From Anaerolineae bacterium (lineage in GTDB: Bacteria; Chloroflexota; Anaerolineae; JAFGEY01): 5,209 nucleotides of DNA. Position 1 is the first letter of the stretch. The number at the start of each line of letters is the position of its first letter. Of the stretch, positions 1 to 5,209 are shown piece after piece. The translations under genes and the position numbers were made by a program. The notes below the pieces were generated by a model, which was given only the letters and a program-made list of their open reading frames with translations, searched no databases and was not told the DNA's origin. The DNA lies in the NCBI GenBank assembly GCA_016931365.1, contig JAFGEY010000032.1, positions 1 through 5,209 of the forward strand. Reading direction: 5' to 3'.

Positions 1-1427
1 CGCGGCATGTCGAGCGCCTGCTGGGCTTCCATCCCCAGGTCGAGCAGGTTGACCAGCACCTGCAGGTGGCCCTGCGGCTGCATAAAGCCGCCCATCACGC
101 CAAAGGCCATGTGCAGCGCGCCCTCCTTGACCGTCATGGCGGGGATGATGGTGTGGTAGGGGCGCTTGTTGGGGGCCAGCGCGTTGGGGTGCGCCGGATC
201 GAGGACAAAGAGCGCGGCGCGGTTTTGCAGGCTGACCCCGCTGCCGGGCACGACCAGCCCGCTGCCGCTGCCCATGTACAGGCTGTTGATCAGGCTGCAC
301 GCGTTGCCTTCGCCGTCGGCGGTGCAGAAATAGACTGTGTCGGCGCCGCGACCGGGATCGCCGTAAGGCACGCTTGGCGCGGCGTGGCGAAGGTCGATCA
401 GCGGGCGGCGGCGGTCGGCGTATGCAGCGCCGCACAGTTCGGCCAGCGGGATATCGACCTGATGAATGTCGCACACCCACTGCCGGGCGTCGGCAAAGGC
501 CAGGCGCATGCACTCGACCAGGGTGTGCAGGCGGTCGGCCTCGCTCATCGCCCCCAGGTCAAAGCCATTGGCCAGGTTGGCGGCGATGACGGCGGCCAGG
601 CCCTGCCCGTTGGGCGGGCATTCGTACAGCGTGACGCCGCGATACGGCCCGCCGATCGGCGTTTCCCAGGTGCTGGTGTGGGCGGCCATATCATCCGGCG
701 TGATCCAGCCGCCGTAGCGCTGCACGTGGGCGCTCAATTGGCGCGCAAACTCGCCCCGGTAGATGTAATCCCGCCCCTCGGCGGCAATGCCGCGCAGCGT
801 CCCGGCCATCGCCGGCAGGCGCATCAACTCGCCGGGGCGGGGGCCGCGCCCGTCGATCAGCAGTTCGTTGCCGCTGGGCTGCGCGGGGCCATCGTCGAGA
901 TCGCCGCCGTGCCATTCCGGCGCGCGGAGCAGTTTGGGCGCTTCGTGCGCCCAGCCGCGGGCGATCAGCTCTGAGACCGGGAAGCCGTTTTCGGCGTGCC
1001 AGATCGCCGGCTGGAGCACGTTGGCGAGGGACATGCGGCCGTGCCGCGCGAGCAGGTCGCTCCACCCGGCGACGGTGCCCGGCACGCTGACCGCGTGCCC
1101 GGTGTAATGGGGCATTTGTGTGTAGCCAAGGCGTTTCAATTCGTCAATCGAAGCTGCCGAGGCCGCGCGGCCCGATGCATTGAGCGCGGACACGGTCCTG
1201 GTTTTGGCGTCCCAGTACAGCGCGAACAGGTCGCCGCCGATGCCGGTCGACATCGGTTCGACCACGCCCAACATCGCCGAGACGGCGACGGCGGCGTCGG
1301 CGGCAGTGCCGCCGGCCTTGAGCATGTCCAGCCCGGCGTTGGCGGCAAGAGGCTGGCTGGCAGCGACCATCCCACGGGTGGCGAGAACGTTGCTGCGACG
1401 GGAGCGAAATACGGCGTCGTAATTCAT
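1..1427 (-). CDS. Gamma-glutamyltransferase-like Ntn hydrolase (acylase-like branch), C-terminus cut by window edge
   Basis: Reading the minus strand from ATG at 1427-1425 gives 475 codons without a stop up to the window edge; members of this family are usually about 530 residues, so roughly 55-60 residues lie outside. Visible family marks: GMVAASQPLA near residue 20, GGTAADAAVA near residue 40, EPMSTGIGGD near residue 63, NASGRA at 83-88, PPNGQG near 275, and D-T364-VYF, where T364 should be the self-cleavage site and N-terminal nucleophile of the small subunit. KRPYHTIIP (421-429) and GG (446-447) follow. The family cleaves itself into two subunits and hydrolyses or transfers an acyl group on an amide. 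By alignment from memory with E. coli GGT, the gamma-glutamate pocket is mostly replaced, so a true glutathione hydrolase is unlikely; a YwrD-like or cephalosporin-acylase-like amidase fits better. No signal peptide is seen, so it is probably cytoplasmic. It is divergent from the S9 peptidase gene. Family is sure, substrate unknown. Confidence 0.93.
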   Translation of the reverse strand, partial: MNYDAVFRSRRSNVLATRGMVAASQPLAANAGLDMLKAGGTAADAAVAVSAMLGVVEPMSTGIGGDLFALYWDAKTRTVSALNASGRAASAASIDELKRLGYTQMPHYTGHAVSVPGTVAGWSDLLARHGRMSLANVLQPAIWHAENGFPVSELIARGWAHEAPKLLRAPEWHGGDLDDGPAQPSGNELLIDGRGPRPGELMRLPAMAGTLRGIAAEGRDYIYRGEFARQLSAHVQRYGGWITPDDMAAHTSTWETPIGGPYRGVTLYECPPNGQGLAAVIAANLANGFDLGAMSEADRLHTLVECMRLAFADARQWVCDIHQVDIPLAELCGAAYADRRRPLIDLRHAAPSVPYGDPGRGADTVYFCTADGEGNACSLINSLYMGSGSGLVVPGSGVSLQNRAALFVLDPAHPNALAPNKRPYHTIIPAMTVKEGALHMAFGVMGGFMQPQGHLQVLVNLLDLGMEAQQALDMP

Positions 1428-1433
1428 CTTGTT

Positions 1434-1439
1434 TCCTTT
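1434..1439 (-). promoter_or_regulatory. Ribosome binding site of the GGT-like gene
   Basis: The minus strand reads AAAGGA followed by 6 nt and then ATG (1427-1425). This purine-rich Shine-Dalgarno sequence at normal spacing supports the chosen start, which also fits the family's usual N-terminus just ahead of the GMVAASQPLA motif. Confidence 0.75.
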
Positions 1440-1468
1440 CAAAATCAGCATACAACGGTGTTTGGCGT

Positions 1469-1474
1469 ATTATA
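1469..1474 (-). promoter_or_regulatory. -10 box of the leftward (GGT-like gene) promoter
   Basis: The minus strand carries a perfect TATAAT at 1474-1469, preceded by TGGTG. Transcription would start near 1462, leaving a leader of about 35 nt before the ATG at 1427. No convincing -35 box is present at 16-18 bp: the hexamer at 17-bp spacing (1497-1492) is ATGCGG, matching the consensus at only two positions. The promoter is therefore weak or helped by an activator. The -10 region is an exact mirror copy of the rightward one. Confidence 0.6.
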
Positions 1475-1496
1475 CACCAGGACTGTGAAACCCGCA

Positions 1497-1525
1497 TTGC
1501 CGCCAACGCTCGGGTGGTGTATAAT
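1497..1525 (+). promoter_or_regulatory. Sigma70-type promoter of the S9 peptidase gene
   Basis: TTGCCG at 1497-1502 (four of six matches to the -35 consensus), a 17-bp spacer, and a perfect TATAAT at 1520-1525. Transcription would start near 1532, giving a leader of about 33 nt before the ATG at 1565. The -35 box lies inside the region the leftward polymerase would occupy, so firing of the two promoters is probably mutually exclusive. Confidence 0.75.
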
Positions 1526-1552
1526 TGGAGTTGTGAGTTTGGTGACAAAGAG

Positions 1553-1557
1553 AAGGA
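1553..1557 (+). promoter_or_regulatory. Ribosome binding site that fixes the S9 peptidase start
   Basis: AAGGA lies 7 nt before ATG 1565. An in-frame GTG at 1514 would lengthen the protein by 17 residues, but it lies upstream of the predicted transcription start, overlaps the promoter spacer and has no ribosome binding site. ATG 1565 is therefore the start. Confidence 0.8.
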
Positions 1558-1564
1558 TGGAAAA

Positions 1565-3529
1565 ATGAGACCTCTAACGATTCCGCTCATTCCGCGGCGC
1601 GTGTTTTTTGACAACCCCGACAAGACCCAGGTTCAACTCTCGCCGGACGGCGCTAACATTGCTTATCTCGCCCCGGTTGACGGGGTGCTCAACGTCTGGG
1701 TGGGGCCTACGGACGACGTCGATGCGGCCAGGCCGGTCACTCACGACGCCGGGCGGGGCATCCGTTTTTATGCCTGGGCCTACACGAACAGGCACATCCT
1801 TTACATCCAGGATCAGGGCGGCGACGAAAAGTGGCGTTTGTACGGCGTCGATCTGGATGACGGCGACGTCGCCGATTTGACCCCGCTGGAAGGCGTGCAG
1901 GCGCGCATCCAGCATCTCAGCCCCAAATTCCCGCACAAAATCTTGATCGGCCTCAACGATCGCGACGTGACTCTGCACGACATCTATGCGCTCGATCTGC
2001 GGACGGGCAAGCGCGCGCTGCTGCAGGAAAACCCGGGCTTTGTCGGCTTTGTGACCGACGATGAATTGCAAGTCCGTCTTGGCATACGCACCACGCCCGA
2101 AGGCGGCCAGGAAATCCTCAAACCCGTTGACGGCGGCTGGGAGCCAGCGATCCAGATCGAAATGGAAGACGCGCTGACCACCAATCCGATCGGCTTTGAC
2201 AGATCCGGCCGCACCTTGTACATGGCCGACAGCCGGGGGCGAAACACTTCGGCGTTGGCGGCGCTTGACCTGGAAACCTGCGTACCGACCGTGCTGGCCG
2301 AAAACGCGCTGGCCGACCTGGATGATGTGATGATCCATCCTACCGAAAAGACGGTTCAGGCGGTGGCATTCAACTATGAACGCAAGCACTGGCAGGTGAT
2401 CGACGATGCAATGGCCGATGACCTGGCCCATCTGCGTTCGGTGTCGCCGGGCGACGTACAAGTGGTCAGCCGCACCCTTGACGATAAATGGTGGATCGTC
2501 GCTTTTGTGCTCGATGACGGGCCGCGGCGCTATTATTTGTACGAGCGCAAGACCAAACAGGCGCACTTTATGTTCACCGACCGCGCGGCACTTGATGGAT
2601 TGCCGTTGGCTAAAATGCACTCGGCGGTGATCAAGTCGCGCGATGGGCTAAACCTGGTCTGCTATTACACCATGCCGCCGAACGGTGACGATGATGAGTT
2701 CAGTTCGATCGGCATGCAGGCCGATGCGCCGCCCCCCCTGGTGTTGTTTGTACACGGCGGCCCGTGGGGGCGCGATGGTTGGGGCTACGACGGCTGGCAT
2801 CAATGGCTGGCCAACCGGGGCTATGCCGTGCTCAGCGTCAATTTCCGCGCCTCGACCGGGTTTGGCAAGGCATTTGCCAACGCCGGAAACCGCGAGTGGG
2901 GCGCGAAAATGCACGACGACCTGATCGACGCGGTGAACTGGGCGGTGGAAAAGGGCATCGCCGATCCGCGGCGCGTGGCGATCATGGGCGGCAGCTACGG
3001 CGGCTATGCCACGCTGGCCGGCTTGACCTTTACGCCTGATGTTTTTGCCTGTGGTGTAGATATTTTCGGAGTATCCGATCTTGTCACTTTCTTTGAATCG
3101 GTTCCGTCGTATTGGAAGCCGGTGATTGAAATGCTCACTAACCGGGTAGGCGATTTCCGCACCGAGGAAGGACGCGAATTCCTCAAGTCGCGCTCGCCGC
3201 TGACCTATGCCGACCACATTTGCAAGCCGCTGTTGATCGGCCAGGGTGCGAACGACGCGCGGGTCAAGCAGGCCGAGTCGGATCAGATCGTGGCGGCGAT
3301 GCAGGAAAAGAACATCCCCGTGACCTATGTATTGTACCCAGACGAAGGACACGGCTTTGCCCGGCCGGAGAACAATCTGTCGTTCAACGCCATCGCCGAA
3401 GCCTTTTTAGGCGAACGCCTGGGTGGGCGCGTCGAGCCGGTGGGCGACGATTTCAAGGGTTCGGGCCTCACCGTGCCGGTCGGGGCAGAATACGTGAGTG
3501 GTTTGACTGAGGCGCTGGCTGCCCGCTGA
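1565..3529 (+). CDS. S9-family serine peptidase (prolyl oligopeptidase / acylaminoacyl-peptidase type)
   Basis: The 654-residue protein has the two-part architecture of MEROPS family S9. Residues about 20-350 form the beta-propeller, with blade-like repeats such as LSPDG and AYLAPVDGVLNVWVGP. Residues about 355-635 form the alpha/beta hydrolase. HGGPWG at 397-402 builds the oxyanion region. The nucleophile is S477 in GGSYGGYA, the acid D564 in GQGANDARV and the base H596 in DEGHGFARPEN; the triad is complete with family-typical spacing (87 and 32 residues). Such enzymes cut short peptides, with the propeller limiting access; the exact type (acylaminoacyl peptidase, dipeptidyl peptidase or oligopeptidase) cannot be read from sequence alone. 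No signal peptide or membrane segment is visible, so a cytoplasmic role in peptide turnover is likely. It is divergent from the GGT-like gene and ends 5 nt before a hairpin terminator. A short stretch around 3040-3120, just after the active-site serine, is clearly AT-richer than the rest. Confidence 0.95.
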   Translation: MRPLTIPLIPRRVFFDNPDKTQVQLSPDGANIAYLAPVDGVLNVWVGPTDDVDAARPVTHDAGRGIRFYAWAYTNRHILYIQDQGGDEKWRLYGVDLDDGDVADLTPLEGVQARIQHLSPKFPHKILIGLNDRDVTLHDIYALDLRTGKRALLQENPGFVGFVTDDELQVRLGIRTTPEGGQEILKPVDGGWEPAIQIEMEDALTTNPIGFDRSGRTLYMADSRGRNTSALAALDLETCVPTVLAENALADLDDVMIHPTEKTVQAVAFNYERKHWQVIDDAMADDLAHLRSVSPGDVQVVSRTLDDKWWIVAFVLDDGPRRYYLYERKTKQAHFMFTDRAALDGLPLAKMHSAVIKSRDGLNLVCYYTMPPNGDDDEFSSIGMQADAPPPLVLFVHGGPWGRDGWGYDGWHQWLANRGYAVLSVNFRASTGFGKAFANAGNREWGAKMHDDLIDAVNWAVEKGIADPRRVAIMGGSYGGYATLAGLTFTPDVFACGVDIFGVSDLVTFFESVPSYWKPVIEMLTNRVGDFRTEEGREFLKSRSPLTYADHICKPLLIGQGANDARVKQAESDQIVAAMQEKNIPVTYVLYPDEGHGFARPENNLSFNAIAEAFLGERLGGRVEPVGDDFKGSGLTVPVGAEYVSGLTEALAAR

Positions 3530-3534
3530 CCATA

Positions 3535-3572
3535 AAAGACCCTAAAGGTTTCGCCAAACCTTTAGGGTCTTT
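3535..3572 (+). terminator. Strong hairpin terminator after the S9 peptidase gene
   Basis: A perfect 17-bp stem (arms 3535-3551 and 3556-3572) closes a CGCC loop. The 3' arm ends in TCTTT and is followed by TTGATTT, a broken U-tract, consistent with intrinsic termination of the peptidase transcript. On the minus strand the same hairpin is followed by TCTTTTAT, a better U-run, so it could stop transcription in both directions. It begins 5 nt after the peptidase stop codon and ends only 11 nt before the Shine-Dalgarno sequence of the next gene, so it could also act as a leader element of that gene. Confidence 0.85.
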
Positions 3573-3583
3573 GTTGATTTGAC

Positions 3584-3590
3584 AAGGAGG
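3584..3590 (+). promoter_or_regulatory. Strong ribosome binding site selecting a GTG start
   Basis: AAGGAGG, a full-strength Shine-Dalgarno sequence, stands 8 nt before GTG 3599. It settles the start of the sugar hydrolase gene, because there is no ATG nearby in frame at the family's usual N-terminus. Confidence 0.85.
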
Positions 3591-3598
3591 ACGACATC

Positions 3599-5080
3599 GT
3601 GAACACACAACACAATCAAAGCCGCATCGAACGGTGGGACATTTTGGAGGTCAGCCGGCGAGGGCCGCAGGCCGGAAATCCCTTCACTGACGTTCAGTTC
3701 GGCGCGCAGTTCACACACAAGCACCGCACCATAGACGTGGATGGCTTTTACGACGGCGACGGCATCTACCGCGTGCGCCTGATGCCGGACACGGAAGGGG
3801 AGTGGCGCTATACCACGCGCAGCAACGCGCCCGAACTCGATGGCAAGAGTGGCTCGTTCGCCTGCGTCGCGCCGGCGGGCAACCACGGCCCGGCGGGCAA
3901 CCACGGCCCGGCGGGCAACCACGGCCCGGTGCGCGTCCACGACACCTATTATCTGATTTACGAGGATGGCACGCCGCATTTTTCTTTCGGCACGACGTGT
4001 TACGTGTGGAATCACCAGGGCGATGCGTTGGAAGAACAGACGTTGGCGACGCTCAAGGCATCGCCGTTCAACAAGCTGCGCATGTGCGTTTTTCCCAAGC
4101 ACTATGAGTTCAACCATAACGAGCCGCCTTATTACCCGTTTGAGGGCTCGCTAGAGGCGGGCTGGGATTTCACCCGCTTCAACCCCGCATTTTTCCGCCA
4201 TCTGGAAAAGCGCGTCGGCAACTTGCGCGACCTGGGCATCGAAGCCGACCTGATCCTCTTTCATCCCTACGACCGCTGGGGTTTTGCCACGATGGATGCC
4301 GAAACCGACGACCGTTACCTGCGCTATGTCGTCGCCCGGCTGGCCGCCTGTCGCAACATCTGGTGGTCGATGGCCAACGAATACGACCTGATGAAGGCCA
4401 AAACGATGCAAGATTGGGATCGTTTTTTCCGCATCGTGCAGGAATCCGACCCTTACGGGCACATGCGCGGCGTGCATAACTGCCGCGAGTTTTACGACCA
4501 CAGCAAGCCGTGGGTGACGCACCAGAGCATCCAGCGCCCGGATTTGTCGATGGTCACGCAGTGGCGCGACGAGGTCAAAAAGCCGGTGGTCGACGACGAG
4601 TGCCGCTACGAGGGCAACATCCACAACAACTGGGGCAACATCACCGCCCGGCAGATGGTGCACAATTTCTGGGAGGGGATGGTGCGCGGCGGCTATGTCG
4701 GCCACGGCGAAACATACGTCCACCCCGATGACATTTTGTGGTGGTCCAAGGGCGGCGTTTTGCACGGCGAAAGCCCGGCGCGGATCGCCTTTTTGCGTCG
4801 CATCGTCGAGGAGAGCGGCCTCGACGCCATCCGGCCCATTTCGACCAACTGGAACCTGGTCGGCGGCGGCCAAGAGGGCGAGTATTACCTGTTCTATTTC
4901 GGGCTGTCGCAACCGGCATACAAAGATATCCCACTGCCCGAGGATGCCCAATTCACGGTCGAGGTGATCGACACCTGGGAGATGACCATCACGCCGCTGG
5001 AAGGCGCGTTCAGTGGCCGATGCCGCATTCCCTTGCCCGGCAAGCCCCAGATCGCGCTGCGCATTCAAAAGGTCAGATGA
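3599..5080 (+). CDS. Putative glycoside hydrolase with DUF5060-like, TIM-barrel-like and DUF5605-like domains
   Basis: The 493-residue protein starts at GTG. Residues about 8-90 look like the DUF5060 beta-sandwich ([34 protein letters not shown]). Residues 92-109 are a threefold PAGNHG linker. Residues about 115-400 resemble a clan-A-type barrel: FGTTCYVW at 130-137, HPYDRWG at 222-228, WWSMANEYD at 255-263, [11 protein letters not shown] around E334, and GHGETY around E371. Residues about 408-492 ([27 protein letters not shown]) match a DUF5605-like C-terminal domain. E261 after Asn is the natural acid/base candidate and E334 the nucleophile candidate; this assignment is inferred from the usual clan-A layout. 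Substrate is unknown; relatives with DUF4038-type barrels act on plant polysaccharide side chains. There is no signal peptide, so it likely acts on imported oligosaccharides. It overlaps the next gene by 4 nt. Domain names are from memory of the motifs. Confidence 0.88.
   Translation: MNTQHNQSRIERWDILEVSRRGPQAGNPFTDVQFGAQFTHKHRTIDVDGFYDGDGIYRVRLMPDTEGEWRYTTRSNAPELDGKSGSFACVAPAGNHGPAGNHGPAGNHGPVRVHDTYYLIYEDGTPHFSFGTTCYVWNHQGDALEEQTLATLKASPFNKLRMCVFPKHYEFNHNEPPYYPFEGSLEAGWDFTRFNPAFFRHLEKRVGNLRDLGIEADLILFHPYDRWGFATMDAETDDRYLRYVVARLAACRNIWWSMANEYDLMKAKTMQDWDRFFRIVQESDPYGHMRGVHNCREFYDHSKPWVTHQSIQRPDLSMVTQWRDEVKKPVVDDECRYEGNIHNNWGNITARQMVHNFWEGMVRGGYVGHGETYVHPDDILWWSKGGVLHGESPARIAFLRRIVEESGLDAIRPISTNWNLVGGGQEGEYYLFYFGLSQPAYKDIPLPEDAQFTVEVIDTWEMTITPLEGAFSGRCRIPLPGKPQIALRIQKVR
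3872..3925 (+). repeat. Three perfect tandem copies of an 18-bp unit, in frame
   Basis: The unit CCGGCGGGCAACCACGGC occurs at 3872-3889, 3890-3907 and 3908-3925 without a mismatch, followed by a 4-nt partial copy (CCGG). It encodes PAGNHG three times (residues 92-109 of the hydrolase), in the linker between the beta-sandwich and the barrel. The perfect identity points to recent duplication by slippage or unequal exchange, and copy number may vary between strains without breaking the frame. Confidence 0.97.
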
Positions 5081-5209
5081 GACGATCAGCATCTAGAGCC
5101 TGGGAAGCCCATCTTGGCCAGGTTTTGCGATTTCCGTTCAAGGCCGAGGTGTCCGAGTTTCAGGAGCGCGGCCCATTACAATCCGGCGACAAGGTCTTGG
5201 TAGAAGGGA
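5077..5209 (+). CDS. Start of a small protein gene, possibly CcbP-like calcium-binding domain (3' end outside window)
   Basis: ATG 5077 overlaps the stop of the hydrolase gene as ATGA, a classic sign of translational coupling. AAAAGG lies 4 nt ahead, a short but usable spacing. The frame stays open for 44 codons to the window edge. The visible part has the pattern W-E-A-H-L-x3-L-R-F-P-F-K-A-E-V, then QERGPL and SGDKVLVEG. The W-x3-L-x3-L-x-FPF-x-A core resembles the small CcbP-type calcium-binding family as I remember it (in CcbP, a tyrosine-rich stretch followed by LEDKLQFPF); this is a weak, motif-level call. The gene uses codons such as AGA, TCA and TTA that are uncommon in its neighbours. 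That it is a real gene is well supported by the overlap and the open frame; its function is not. Confidence 0.65.
   Translation, partial: MRRSASRAWEAHLGQVLRFPFKAEVSEFQERGPLQSGDKVLVEG

Larger units (their letters stand above)
1469..1525. repeat. 11-bp inverted repeat spanning the divergent promoters
   Basis: ATTATACACCA at 1469-1479 and TGGTGTATAAT at 1515-1525 are exact reverse complements separated by 35 bp. Each arm contains the TATAAT of one of the two divergent promoters plus five bases upstream of it. The arm centres are about 46 bp apart, or a little over four helical turns. It may simply be the same -10 context used twice, or a paired operator through which one regulator controls both genes. 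Confidence 0.8.

Noticed and set aside
66..974. 302-codon plus-strand open frame opposite the GGT-like gene
   Set aside because: It is antisense to a gene with clear family motifs. Its translation is low-complexity Ala/Gly/Val/Arg typical of the complement of GC-rich coding sequence, with no recognisable domain or ribosome binding site.
1514..1564. 17-residue N-terminal extension of the S9 peptidase from GTG 1514
   Set aside because: The GTG lies in the spacer of the predicted promoter, ahead of the transcription start, and has no Shine-Dalgarno sequence. ATG 1565 has one at good spacing.
1574..2620. 348-codon minus-strand open frame inside the S9 peptidase gene
   Set aside because: It is wholly antisense to a confidently identified gene. 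It shows no family motif, and its length is explained by codon bias on the other strand.
3503..3536. TTGACT (3503-3508) with CATAAA (3531-3536) as a promoter for the hydrolase gene
   Set aside because: The spacer is 22 bp, too long for a sigma70 promoter, and transcription would begin inside the hairpin.
3579..3584. Perfect TTGACA (-35 consensus) just before the hydrolase gene
   Set aside because: No -10 box follows: the hexamer at 17-bp spacing is AACACA, already inside the coding sequence, and the site overlaps the ribosome binding site. It is probably chance.
3872..3929. Tandem repeat as a CRISPR array or regulatory iteron
   Set aside because: The 18-bp units are directly adjacent without spacers, keep the reading frame and lie within a conserved coding gene, so they are an internal coding repeat.
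3542..4117. Minus-strand open frame with a repeated AVVARR peptide
   Set aside because: The peptide repeat is only the antisense reading of the 18-bp tandem repeat, which belongs to the plus-strand hydrolase gene. The frame also runs into the terminator hairpin.
4151..5092. 313-codon minus-strand open frame opposite the sugar hydrolase gene
   Set aside because: It is the antisense shadow of a gene with conserved domains, and no credible upstream signals were seen for it.

Overview
The window is GC-rich bacterial chromosome (roughly 60% G+C by eye) with closely packed genes, short intergenic gaps and sigma70-like signals. The protein families (a GGT-like Ntn hydrolase of the acylase-like branch, an S9 acylaminoacyl-peptidase-type enzyme without a signal peptide, a DUF5060/DUF5605-type sugar hydrolase) fit an environmental heterotroph. 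Chloroflexota (Anaerolineae and relatives) is my best guess, from family resemblance only; there is no rRNA or other marker to prove it.

Layout. (1) 1-1427, minus strand: the first 475 residues of a gamma-glutamyltransferase-like autoprocessing hydrolase, cut by the left edge. (2) 1428-1564: a compact divergent promoter region with two identical -10 regions on opposite strands, forming an exact 11-bp inverted repeat. (3) 1565-3529, plus strand: a complete 654-residue S9-family serine peptidase with its catalytic triad visible. (4) 3535-3572: a perfect 17-bp hairpin with a 4-nt loop, an apparent terminator. (5) 3599-5080, plus strand: a complete 493-residue putative glycoside hydrolase with an N-terminal DUF5060-like beta-sandwich, a TIM-barrel-like core and a DUF5605-like C-terminal domain; it carries an in-frame triplication of an 18-bp unit. 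(6) 5077-5209, plus strand: the start of a further gene, coupled by an ATGA overlap and cut by the right edge. Its visible part resembles a small CcbP-like calcium-binding domain.

How the genes may work together. The divergent pair (1 and 3) encodes two amide-bond hydrolases of apparently cytoplasmic location, so they could share control and a role in using peptides or amides; this is inference from context. The sugar hydrolase and the small gene after it form a second unit. They are separated from the peptidase by the hairpin, yet there is almost no room for a promoter of their own between hairpin and ribosome binding site.

Nothing here is a defence system, mobile element, CRISPR array or RNA gene. 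The points most worth checking are the loss of nearly all gamma-glutamate-binding residues in the GGT-like protein, the mirrored promoters, the terminator/read-through question, and the triplicated linker motif in the hydrolase.
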